Assembly: GCA_017889845.1 (NCBI GenBank)
Contig: JAGGAJ010000113.1
Coordinates: 1-5,890 of the forward strand
Length of the DNA stretch: 5,890 nucleotides
Direction: 5' to 3'
DNA from: Deltaproteobacteria bacterium
GTDB lineage: Bacteria; Desulfobacterota; Deferrimicrobia; Deferrimicrobiales; Deferrimicrobiaceae
Shown here: in pieces, positions 1 through 5,890 of the stretch
Layout: each line of letters opens with the position of its first letter
How positions within the stretch are numbered: the first letter of the stretch is position 1
Notes under the pieces: generated by a model
Databases searched by the model: none
The model's input: the letters and a program-made list of their open reading frames with translations, nothing else
What the model was told of the DNA's origin: nothing
Program-made: the position numbers and the translations under genes

Positions 1-415
1 CCGGCATCAGGGAGTAGTAGGTGAGCTCGAACCGGACCTGGTCGTTCCCCTTCCCCGTGGCGCCGTGGGACACCGCGTCGGCCTTCTCCCTCCTCGCGAT
101 CTCGATCTGTTTCTTCGCGATCAGGGGCCTGGCGATGGAGGTCCCGAGGAGGTACGCGCCCTCGTACACCGTATTGGCCATGAGGGCCGGGAAGACGAAA
201 TCGCGGACGAACTCGTCCTGGACGTTCTCGACGTATACCTTCGAGGCCCCGGTCCGCTTCGCCTTGGCCCGCACGGGGGCGAGCTCTTCCCCCTGGCCCA
301 GGTCGGCCACGAATGCGATGACCTCGCACCGGTACGTCTCGATAAGCCACGCGAGGATTACCGAAGTGTCCAACCCGCCGGAGTATGCCAAAACGATTTT
401 TCCCACTTTTTTCAA
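1..415 (-). CDS. argG: Argininosuccinate synthase, N-terminal part (runs off the left edge)
   Basis: ArgG joins citrulline and aspartate, using ATP, to give argininosuccinate in the cytoplasm; it is the seventh step of arginine synthesis. Translating the minus strand gives 138 codons before the window ends. The nucleotide-binding P-loop of the N-type ATP pyrophosphatase fold is at residues 10-18 (AYSGGLDTS), and the family signature GATGKGNDQVRFE is at residues 118-130. Both match ArgG closely, and about two thirds of the usual 400-residue protein is missing to the left. I chose the TTG at 415 because AGGGGG sits 8 bases upstream and the resulting MKKVGKIVLAYSGG start has the normal family length. 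A GTG three codons later (406) is the alternative. The gene follows argF after a 20-base gap, so it is probably co-transcribed. The function is secure; the exact start is less so. Confidence 0.95.
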   Translation of the reverse strand, partial: MKKVGKIVLAYSGGLDTSVILAWLIETYRCEVIAFVADLGQGEELAPVRAKAKRTGASKVYVENVQDEFVRDFVFPALMANTVYEGAYLLGTSIARPLIAKKQIEIARREKADAVSHGATGKGNDQVRFELTYYSLMP

Positions 416-423
416 TTCTTTAT

Positions 424-429
424 CCCCCT
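424..429 (-). promoter_or_regulatory. Ribosome binding site of argG
   Basis: On the minus strand AGGGGG lies in the 20-base gap between argF and argG, 8 bases before the proposed TTG start. This spacing supports TTG at 415 rather than the GTG at 406, which would be 17 bases away. The surrounding bases (about 383-440) are rich in A and T, unlike the rest of the window, which should leave the start region free of secondary structure. Confidence 0.6.
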
Positions 430-435
430 GTTATT

Positions 436-1350
436 TCAGTGTCGGATGAGCCTTTCGAGGACCGCCATCTGCACGGGCAGCCGGTTTTCCGCCTCGTCGA
501 ATACGGCGGATTGCGGCCCCTCGATCACCTCCTCCGTGATCTCCTCGCCCCGATGGGCGGGGAGGCAGTGCATCACGATGGCATTCGGCGCCGCAAGGCG
601 AAGCAGCGCCGCGTCGACGCAGTACCCCCGGAACGCGGCCAGGCGCTTCCGCTTCTCGGCCTCCTGCCCCATGCTCGTCCAGACGTCGGTGTAGAGGACG
701 TCCGCCCTCCGCGCCGCTTCGGCGGGGCTCCGCACGATGCGGACGTCTCCGCGACCCGTTTTCCCCGCCTCCTTGCGGATCGCGGCATCGGGCTCGTACC
801 CTTCCGGACACGCCACCCGCAACGCGAAACCGAGGACGTGGGCCGCCTCGACCCACGAGTTGGCCACGTTGTTCCCGTCGCCGATGAAGGCCACGCGCAT
901 CTTCCGTAGATCCATCCCGCGCTCCCTCGCCGTCATCAGGTCCGCGAGCACCTGGCACGGGTGGTGGTCGTCCGTGAGCCCGTTGATGACGGGGACCGTC
1001 GAGGATTGGGCGAGCTCCACCGCGGTGGCGTGGGCGAAGGTGCGGATCATGATCGCGTCGGCGTAGCGCGACAGGACCCGCGCGGTGTCCCGGATCGGTT
1101 CGCCGCGCCCGATCTGCGTGTCCTCCGGCGACATGAAGAGGGCGTGCCCGCCCAGGCGGGTCATCCCGACCTCGAAGGAAACGCGGGTCCGCGTCGACGC
1201 CTTCTGGAAGATCATCGCGAGCGTCTTTCCCGCCAGCGGCCGGGGAGCCCCCCTCCTCCCGCCGCGCCGCTTCCACGCCGACCCCGCCGCGATGACGGAG
1301 TGGATCTCGCGGGCGGACAGGTCCAGGATCCGGAGCAGGTCCCTCTTCAC
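436..1350 (-). CDS. argF: Ornithine carbamoyltransferase (anabolic)
   Basis: ArgF transfers the carbamoyl group of carbamoyl phosphate to ornithine, giving citrulline (sixth step of arginine synthesis, cytoplasmic, trimeric in the family). The protein has 304 residues, the normal length. The carbamoyl-phosphate loop STRTR is at residues 52-56, HPCQ at 130-133, the ornithine-binding DVWTSMGQE at 222-230, and the catalytic HCLP with following AHRGEE at 261-270. The two domains (carbamoyl phosphate, then ornithine) are complete and no key residue is missing. The start is GTG at 1350, which overlaps the argD stop as GTGA; AAGGGAG lies 6 bases upstream. The reading frame is open further upstream to 1491, but that extension is arginine-rich, lies inside argD and resembles no OTCase. 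Its place between argD and argG supports the biosynthetic role rather than the catabolic arginine deiminase role. Confidence 0.97.
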   Translation of the reverse strand: MKRDLLRILDLSAREIHSVIAAGSAWKRRGGRRGAPRPLAGKTLAMIFQKASTRTRVSFEVGMTRLGGHALFMSPEDTQIGRGEPIRDTARVLSRYADAIMIRTFAHATAVELAQSSTVPVINGLTDDHHPCQVLADLMTARERGMDLRKMRVAFIGDGNNVANSWVEAAHVLGFALRVACPEGYEPDAAIRKEAGKTGRGDVRIVRSPAEAARRADVLYTDVWTSMGQEAEKRKRLAAFRGYCVDAALLRLAAPNAIVMHCLPAHRGEEITEEVIEGPQSAVFDEAENRLPVQMAVLERLIRH

Positions 1351-2549
1351 GCGGTTCTCCCTTCGGCCGGAAGGGCCGCCGAAAGGATCGACAGGGCGCG
1401 GTCGATCTCCTCGTCGCGGACGGTCAGCGGCGGGAGGAACCGGAGGACGTTTCCCGCCGCGGCGTTCACCACGAGCCCGGCCTCGAGGCACCTTGCAGCG
1501 ACAGGCTTCGTCTCCCCCTCCGTCTCCATCCCGATCATGAGCCCCATGCCCCGGATGTCCCGCACGTCGGACCTCCGGTCGGCGATCGCCTGCAGGCCCG
1601 CCCGGAACCGCTCCCCCTTGCGGACCACTTCCCCGTAGAACCCGGGGGCCGTCACGGCGTCCAGCACCGCGAGAGCGGCTGCGCAGCAGACGGGGTTCCC
1701 CCCGAAGGTGCTGCCGTGCGTTCCGGGAACCAGGGCCGCCGCCGCCGCCTCGTTCGCCACGACGGCTCCCAGAGGCAGTCCGTTCGCCAGGCCCTTCGCC
1801 AGGGTGACGATGTCAGGGGTCACCCCGACGGATTGGCACGCGAGGAACGCGCCCGTGCGCCCCATCCCCGTCTGGATCTCGTCCGCCACGAACAATATCC
1901 CCTTCCGGCGGCAGAGACTCTCCGCCTCCTTCAGGTACCCCTGCGGGTGCATCCGGACGCCGCTCTCCCCCTGGACCGGTTCGAAGAAGAAGGCGCAGAC
2001 CCTGTCGGTCAGTGCCGCCTCCAGTGCGCCGATGTCGCCGAAGGGGACGGTGGTGAATCCCGGGAGCATCGGCTCGAACCCCTGGTGGAACTTCGGCTGG
2101 GCGGTGGCGGAAAGGCCACCGTACGTCCGGCCGTGGAACGACCCCTCCAGCACGACGATCTCGTGGCGGCCGGGACCCCGCCGGTCCGAAGATCCCTTCC
2201 GGGCGATCTTGATCGCGGTCTCGTTCGCCTCGGTGCCGCTGTTGCAGAAGAAGACCTTGCCCCCCGTCGTCGCGAGGGAGAGGCGCTCGCCGAGGCGCGC
2301 CTGGGACGGCACGTGGAACAGGTTCGAGACGTGCAGGAGCTTCCCCGCCTGCTCCGCGATTGCCCGGGTGACCTCGGGACAGGCGTGTCCGAGCAGCACC
2401 ACGGCGATCCCCCCCAGGAAGTCGAGGTACGGTTTCCCCGCGTCGTCGTAGAGCCAGCTTCCCTCCCCGCGCACGAACGTGACGGGGAACCGCGCGTAGT
2501 TTCCCATCTGGTACCGCTCCGTCAGGGCGATCGCCTCGGCGCCGGTCAT
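1347..2549 (-). CDS. argD: N-acetylornithine aminotransferase
   Basis: ArgD is a class III PLP-dependent aminotransferase that converts N-acetylglutamate semialdehyde and glutamate to N-acetylornithine and 2-oxoglutarate (fourth step of arginine synthesis). The 400-residue length is usual. Visible motifs are SGTEANE at 104-110 (cofactor phosphate), FFFEPVQGESG at 187-197, VADEIQTGMGRTG at 221-233 with the PLP-binding Asp223, the Schiff-base Lys252 in TLAKGLANGLPLG, HGSTFGGNP at 278-286 and the C-terminal VLRFLPPLTV at 368-377. The ATG at 2549 overlaps the argB stop as ATGA. A longer start at 2693 would add 48 glycine- and arginine-rich residues from inside argB and is not credible. Some ArgD proteins also serve as succinyl-diaminopimelate aminotransferase (DapC) in lysine synthesis; this cannot be decided from sequence alone. 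The arginine neighbours make the ArgD role firm. Confidence 0.96.
   Translation of the reverse strand: MTGAEAIALTERYQMGNYARFPVTFVRGEGSWLYDDAGKPYLDFLGGIAVVLLGHACPEVTRAIAEQAGKLLHVSNLFHVPSQARLGERLSLATTGGKVFFCNSGTEANETAIKIARKGSSDRRGPGRHEIVVLEGSFHGRTYGGLSATAQPKFHQGFEPMLPGFTTVPFGDIGALEAALTDRVCAFFFEPVQGESGVRMHPQGYLKEAESLCRRKGILFVADEIQTGMGRTGAFLACQSVGVTPDIVTLAKGLANGLPLGAVVANEAAAAALVPGTHGSTFGGNPVCCAAALAVLDAVTAPGFYGEVVRKGERFRAGLQAIADRRSDVRDIRGMGLMIGMETEGETKPVAARCLEAGLVVNAAAGNVLRFLPPLTVRDEEIDRALSILSAALPAEGRTA
1357..1363 (-). promoter_or_regulatory. Ribosome binding site of argF
   Basis: AAGGGAG on the minus strand lies within the last codons of argD, 6 bases before the GTG start of argF. It decides the argF start against the longer open frame that continues to 1491, and it fits reinitiation by ribosomes ending argD at the GTGA overlap. 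Confidence 0.6.
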
Positions 2550-3439
2550 CCCCCCGCCGCCCCCTCCGGGGACCGGACGATCTCCGTCCCTACACCCGCG
2601 TCGGTGAAGATCTCCAGGAGGACACTGTGCGGCACGCGGCCGTCGAGGACGTGGACCTTCCGCACCCCCTTCCGCAGGGCCGCGAGGCCGCACTCCACCT
2701 TCGGGATCATCCCGCCCGTAATCCCCCCGTTCCGGATGGCCGCCGTCGCCTCGTCCCCCGTCATCGTGGAAATGCGCTCTCCCTTCGCGTCGAGCACTCC
2801 GGCCACGTCCGTCAGCAGGATGAACTTCTCCGCGGAGACCGCCGCCGCCACCTCCGCCGCCGCGGTGTCCCCGTTGATGTTATACACCTCGCCGCCGGCG
2901 CCGACGCCGATCGGCGCGATGACGGGGACGAAGCCGTCCCCCTCGAGGGACCTAAGGATGCCGGGCCGGATCTCCTCCACCTCCCCCACCAGGCCCAGGT
3001 CGAGCGGCTCGCCCGTCGCGCGGCTCCTCGCCTCGAGCTTGCGGGCCCGGATCAGTCCGCCGTCCTGCCCGCACAGCCCGACGGCCTTCCCGCCGAACTT
3101 GTTGATGAGCGCCACGATCCGCTTGTTCACGGTGCCGCCCAGCACCATCTCGACCACTTCCATCGCCGCCTGCGACGTGACCCGGAGCCCCTCCTTCCGC
3201 TCGGTGGGGATGGACAGCATCTCGAGCATCCGGTCGATCTGGGGACCCCCGCCGTGCACCACCACGGGGTGGATCCCCACGTACTGGAGCAGGACGACGT
3301 CCTCGGCGAAGGACGCCATCCGCCCGTCGTCCTTCATCGCCGCCCCGCCGTACTTCACCACCACGGTCTTCCCGTTGAACTCCCGGATGTACGGCAGCGC
3401 CTCGATCAGCGTCTCGGCCTTCTGGATGTACCCCTTCAT
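2546..3439 (-). CDS. argB: N-acetylglutamate kinase, probably arginine-inhibited type
   Basis: ArgB phosphorylates N-acetylglutamate with ATP (second step of arginine synthesis, usually the controlled step). The protein has 297 residues in the amino acid kinase fold. Seen are the ATP-site Lys29 in VVVKYGG, the glycine loop VVHGGGPQI at 60-68, GGTVNKRIV at 101-109, YNINGDTAAAEVA at 186-198 with the base-like Asp191, LLTDVAGVL at 208-216, Lys247 in GGMIPKVE, and HSVLLEIFTDAGVGTEI at 271-287. An amphipathic N-terminal segment of about 20 residues precedes the kinase core. Arginine-sensitive hexameric enzymes carry such a helix and this C-terminal signature, whereas the shorter E. coli type lacks the helix, so feedback inhibition by arginine is inferred. 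The ATG at 3439 follows hslU after 20 bases with a G-rich (GGGGGAG) but closely spaced ribosome site. The frame stays open far upstream through hslU, which is only a GC effect. The tail after GTEI is short and ends in EGAAGG. Confidence 0.97.
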   Translation of the reverse strand: MKGYIQKAETLIEALPYIREFNGKTVVVKYGGAAMKDDGRMASFAEDVVLLQYVGIHPVVVHGGGPQIDRMLEMLSIPTERKEGLRVTSQAAMEVVEMVLGGTVNKRIVALINKFGGKAVGLCGQDGGLIRARKLEARSRATGEPLDLGLVGEVEEIRPGILRSLEGDGFVPVIAPIGVGAGGEVYNINGDTAAAEVAAAVSAEKFILLTDVAGVLDAKGERISTMTGDEATAAIRNGGITGGMIPKVECGLAALRKGVRKVHVLDGRVPHSVLLEIFTDAGVGTEIVRSPEGAAGG

Positions 3440-3459
3440 GTCTCCCCCGCGCGTCCCCT

Positions 3460-4821
3460 TCAGAGGATGTACCGGCTCAGGTCCGCGTCCCGCACGATCC
3501 CGGCGAGCCGCTCCTCCACGTAGGGCCTGGTGATGACGACCACCTGCCCGCCGATATCCGGCGCGGTGAAGAGCAGTTCGTCCAGCAGCCGCTCCATCAC
3601 GGTGTGGAGCCTCCGTGCGCCGATGTTCTCCGTCCGTTCGTTCACCTCGCAGGCCATCTCCGCGATCCGCTCCACCGCCCCGGGGTCGAAGGAGAGTGTC
3701 ACCCCCTCCGCGGCCAGCATCGCCTCGTACTGCCGCGTCAGGGCCCCGTGCGGCTCCGTCAGGATCCGGACGAATTCCTCCTTCCCCAGGGAGGTCAGCT
3801 CGACCCGGATGGGGAACCGCCCCTGGAGTTCCGGGATGAGGTCCGAGGGCTTGCTCACGTGGAACGCGCCGGCGGCGATGAACAGGATGAAATCGGTCCG
3901 CACCACCCCGTGCTTCGTGTTGACGCTCGACCCTTCGACGATCGGAAGCAGGTCCCGCTGGACGCCCTGCCGCGATACGTCGGGACCGGAGAGCGACTCG
4001 CGGCCCGCGATCTTGTCGATCTCGTCGAGGAACACGATGCCCGACTCCTCCGTCCGCTCCACGGCGAGGCGTTTCACGCGCTCCATGTCCACCAGCCGCC
4101 CGGCCTCCTCCTTCTCCAGGAAGGGGAGCGCCTCCGGCACGCGCATCCGCTTCCGCCGCGTCTTCTTCGGGAAGAGCCCCGAGAGCATCTCCTGGAGGTT
4201 CCCCTCCATTCCCTCGGGGGCGCCGCCGGTCATCCCTATGAGGTCGATCACCGGGACGGCCGACTCCCGCACCTCCACCTCCACGGTGCGGTCCGCCAGC
4301 TTCCCCTCCCGCAGCAGGAGGCGGAGGCGCTCCCGCGTCTCCCGCGACCCCGCATCCGCCTCGCCGGCCCGCGGGGGCACGGGGGGGAGCAGCAGGTCGA
4401 GGAGCCGCTCCTCGGCGGCGGCGCGCGCGCGGTCGGCAACCTTCTCCATCTCCTCCGCCCGGACCATGTGGACCGCGATCTCGACCAGGTCGCGGACGAT
4501 CGACTCGACGTCCCGCCCCACGTACCCCACCTCGGTGAACTTGGAAGCTTCCACTTTGAGGAAGGGCGCCTGGGCCAGCTTCGCCAGGCGTCGTGCGATC
4601 TCGGTCTTCCCGACGCCCGTGGGCCCGGCCATGATGATGTTCTTCGGGGCGATCTCCTCCCGCAGTTCCGGGGCGACCTGCCGTCGACGCCACCGGTTCC
4701 GCAAAGCGATCGCGACGGCCCGCTTGGCCGCGGCCTGGCCGACGATGTGACGGTCGAGCTCCGAAACGATCTCCCGCGGGACCAGCGGGCGGGCGCCGAT
4801 CCCTGCCGCTTCCGCCGTCAC
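3460..4821 (-). CDS. hslU: ATP-dependent protease ATPase subunit HslU (ClpY)
   Basis: HslU is a hexameric AAA+ unfoldase that recognises and threads proteins into the HslV peptidase chamber in the cytoplasm. The 453-residue protein is complete. The Walker A motif GPTGVGKT is at 66-73, the substrate-gripping pore loop GYVG at 99-102, the intermediate (I) domain at roughly 110-245, Walker B IVFLDEID at 262-269, the arginine finger in LQGRFPIRV (Arg335), and the sensor 2 GARRL at 401-405. The last residues, DLSRYIL, match the C-terminal tail that docks into HslV. The start is GTG at 4821, overlapping the hslV stop as GTGA. AGGAG lies 11 bases upstream, a slightly long spacing that suits translational coupling. 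The ALRNRWRR segment near residue 39 and the LREEIAPKNI segment before Walker A are typical of HslU and separate it from ClpX. Confidence 0.98.
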   Translation of the reverse strand: MTAEAAGIGARPLVPREIVSELDRHIVGQAAAKRAVAIALRNRWRRRQVAPELREEIAPKNIIMAGPTGVGKTEIARRLAKLAQAPFLKVEASKFTEVGYVGRDVESIVRDLVEIAVHMVRAEEMEKVADRARAAAEERLLDLLLPPVPPRAGEADAGSRETRERLRLLLREGKLADRTVEVEVRESAVPVIDLIGMTGGAPEGMEGNLQEMLSGLFPKKTRRKRMRVPEALPFLEKEEAGRLVDMERVKRLAVERTEESGIVFLDEIDKIAGRESLSGPDVSRQGVQRDLLPIVEGSSVNTKHGVVRTDFILFIAAGAFHVSKPSDLIPELQGRFPIRVELTSLGKEEFVRILTEPHGALTRQYEAMLAAEGVTLSFDPGAVERIAEMACEVNERTENIGARRLHTVMERLLDELLFTAPDIGGQVVVITRPYVEERLAGIVRDADLSRYIL

Positions 4822-5360
4822 GGCGCCGCGATCTCCTCGACCGCGACGTTCCCGTTCGTGTAGACGCAGATGCCGGCGGCGATCTCCACCGCCTCGCGGG
4901 CGATCTCCGCCGCGGAAAGCTCCGTGTGCCGCAGCAGGGCCCGGGCCGCTGCCAGGGCGTAGGAGCCCCCGGACCCGATCCCGATCAGGCCGTCGTCGGG
5001 CTCCACCACGTCGCCGCCGCCGGAGAGGAGCATGAGGTCCCTCCCGTCGGTCACCACCATCAAGGCCTCCAGCCGCCGGAGGACGCGGTCCGTCCGCCAG
5101 TCCTTCGCCAGCTCCACCGCGGACCGCCGGAGGTTCCCCCGGAACTCCGAGAGCTTCGCCTCGAACTTCTCGAACAGGGTGAACGCGTCCGCCGTGCCAC
5201 CCGCGAAACCCGCGACCACCTTTCCGTCGTGAAGAAGCCGGATCTTGCGCGCCGTCTGCTTCAGCACCGTGTTCCCCATGGACACCTGGCCGTCGCCCGC
5301 CACGGCGACCCGCCCGCCGCGGGAGACCGCGACGATGGTCGTTCCCCGCAGTTCCGTCAT
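4818..5360 (-). CDS. hslV: ATP-dependent protease peptidase subunit HslV (ClpQ)
   Basis: HslV is the proteasome-beta-like peptidase of the HslVU complex, a double hexameric ring that cleaves proteins fed by HslU. The 180-residue protein carries the N-terminal nucleophile motif GTTIVAV; the active Thr would be Thr7, exposed after removal of the six residues MTELRG. Counting from that Thr, the conserved GDGQV, the lysines in LKQTARKI (positions 28 and 33, residue 33 being the usual catalytic partner) and GFAGGTADAF follow; GIGSGGSYA is at residues 127-135. The ATG at 5360 overlaps the xerC stop as ATGA, and GGGAGAAGG ends 5 bases upstream. No later in-frame ATG or GTG occurs before the TTIV motif, so the propeptide is real unless a rarer start is used. 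Its overlap with hslU suggests coupled, balanced production of the two subunits. Confidence 0.98.
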   Translation of the reverse strand: MTELRGTTIVAVSRGGRVAVAGDGQVSMGNTVLKQTARKIRLLHDGKVVAGFAGGTADAFTLFEKFEAKLSEFRGNLRRSAVELAKDWRTDRVLRRLEALMVVTDGRDLMLLSGGGDVVEPDDGLIGIGSGGSYALAAARALLRHTELSAAEIAREAVEIAAGICVYTNGNVAVEEIAAP

Positions 5361-5890
5361 TTCCGCCTTCTCCCGCCCCCGGCCTTTCCCCCTCCGGCGG
5401 CGAGGGGGTGCGCCCTCTCGTAGGCGCCCACCAGGTGGCTCACGTTGACCCGCGCGTACCGCTGGGTCGTCGACAGCGACGCATGCCCCAGCATCTCCTG
5501 GATCGCCCGGAGATCCGCCCCCGACTCGAGGAGGTGCGTGGCGAAGGAGTGGCGCATGCCGTGGGGGGACAGGTGCCGCCGGATCCGCGCATCGCCGAGG
5601 GCCTCCGAGAGCATCCTCGCCACGCTCCGGGCCGATATCCCGGCGCCGGATCTCCTTCCCACCGTCCCGCGCAGGTTCAGGAACAGAGGTTCGTCGAGGG
5701 GACTCGGGAAATCCGCTCCCCGCGCCGCGGGCCGGACGGCGAGGTACTCCTTCAGGGCGCGGATGGCCTTCTCTCCGACCGGCACCACCCGGACCTTCCT
5801 CCCCTTCCCGGTGACCCGCACCGTCCCGGACTCCGGGGAGACGTCCCGGATCCGCAGGGAGACCAGCTCGCCGACCCGGAGTCCCGAGGA
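5357..5890 (-). CDS. xerC: Tyrosine recombinase XerC, C-terminal catalytic part (runs off the right edge)
   Basis: XerC-type recombinases act with XerD at the dif site to resolve chromosome dimers before cell division. The window holds the last 177 residues; the N-terminal core-binding domain and the start lie beyond the right edge, and the frame is open to the last base. Numbering from the edge, the catalytic set is complete: Arg5 in GLRVGEL, Lys29 in TGKGRK, His110 and Arg113 in SPHGMRHSFATH, His136 in MLGHASLSTTQRY, and the nucleophile Tyr145. The motif ATHLLESGADLRAIQEMLGH is typical of XerC/XerD, and the linkage to hslVU (as in the Bacillus codV-clpQ-clpY cluster) favours XerC over XerD or a phage integrase. 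An internal GTG at 5821 is not the true start, because it would lose the first catalytic arginine. After the conserved ERAHPL the tail AAGGGKAGGGRRRK is low-complexity and basic. Confidence 0.92.
   Translation of the reverse strand, partial: SSGLRVGELVSLRIRDVSPESGTVRVTGKGRKVRVVPVGEKAIRALKEYLAVRPAARGADFPSPLDEPLFLNLRGTVGRRSGAGISARSVARMLSEALGDARIRRHLSPHGMRHSFATHLLESGADLRAIQEMLGHASLSTTQRYARVNVSHLVGAYERAHPLAAGGGKAGGGRRRK
5366..5374 (-). promoter_or_regulatory. Ribosome binding site of hslV inside the xerC 3' end
   Basis: GGGAGAAGG on the minus strand ends 5 bases before the hslV ATG. It lies within the last codons of xerC and is read there as Gly-Arg-Arg, so part of the basic C-terminal tail of XerC is dictated by this site. 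It confirms the ATG at 5360 as the hslV start. Confidence 0.6.

Noticed and set aside
431..1276. Second minus-strand frame of 281 codons inside argF
   Set aside because: It is a shadow of argF in another frame, with a Gly/Arg-rich product and no motif.
1351..1491. N-terminal extension of argF to 1491
   Set aside because: The extra 47 residues lie within argD in another frame and have no OTCase similarity. The GTG at 1350 has a well-placed ribosome site and the GTGA overlap.
2550..2693. N-terminal extension of argD to 2693
   Set aside because: The 48 extra residues are a frame-shifted reading of the argB 3' end, and ArgD family proteins begin near the ATG at 2549.
3440..3459. Terminator or promoter between hslU and argB
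   Set aside because: The gap is only 20 bases, has no inverted repeat followed by T residues and no -35/-10 pair that I can see. It seems to hold only a G-rich ribosome site.
1716..3533. Open frame of 605 codons on the plus strand across argD and argB
   Set aside because: It is antisense to two genes with complete, motif-verified products. Its translation is rich in Arg, Pro, His and Ala with no recognisable domain, as expected from GC-rich third positions read on the opposite strand.
3440..4693. argB frame continuing upstream without a stop through most of hslU, giving an apparent 715-residue protein
   Set aside because: The added 418 residues are Gly/Arg/Ala-rich and out of frame with hslU. 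ArgB has a normal length and N-terminus from the ATG at 3439.
3530..4863. Two long plus-strand open frames (3530-4750 and 3604-4863) opposite hslU
   Set aside because: They overlap each other and the fully conserved hslU, and the products are low-complexity Ser/Arg or Pro/His/Leu-rich. There is no ribosome site or family signature.
5357..5890. Phage or integron integrase instead of XerC
   Set aside because: The catalytic motifs follow XerC/XerD spacing, no att-like repeat or phage gene is in the window, and the overlap with hslV is a known housekeeping arrangement.

Overview
This 5.9 kb window is high in GC (most third codon positions are G or C). Seven genes, two of them cut by the window edges, all lie on the minus strand and fill almost the whole window. 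Read in the direction of transcription, from right to left, the order is xerC (3' part), hslV, hslU, argB, argD, argF and argG (5' part). This order, together with the GC-rich coding, suggests a deltaproteobacterium in the broad sense (Desulfuromonadota/Geobacter-like or a related uncultured lineage). That placement is from memory of gene order and was not tested by a search.

Layout: positions 5890-5357 carry the catalytic half of a tyrosine recombinase of the XerC type. Positions 5360-3460 carry the two-part ATP-dependent protease HslVU: HslV is the N-terminal-threonine peptidase and HslU is the AAA+ unfoldase. Positions 3439-1 carry four consecutive arginine biosynthesis genes: N-acetylglutamate kinase, N-acetylornithine aminotransferase, ornithine carbamoyltransferase and the start of argininosuccinate synthase. 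Together these cover the second step, the fourth step and the ornithine-to-argininosuccinate part of the pathway. argC and the gene for making or recycling the acetyl group (argJ, argA or argE) are not in the window, and argH would be expected beyond the left edge.

The genes are packed as one probable transcription unit. Four of the six junctions are 4-base stop/start overlaps: ATGA at xerC/hslV and argB/argD, and GTGA at hslV/hslU and argD/argF. The other two junctions (hslU/argB and argF/argG) are gaps of exactly 20 bases. I see no terminator hairpin, promoter, RNA gene, repeat, CRISPR array or mobile element, and no gene-free stretch over 300 bases. The long open frames on the plus strand and in other minus-strand frames are GC-bias shadows of these genes.

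I do not see a previously undescribed system here. The points most worth a second look are the fusion of a recombinase/protease block with the arginine block, a short propeptide on HslV, a G-run directly before the argB stop that could allow a -1 shift into argD, and the TTG start of argG inside a local AT-rich patch.
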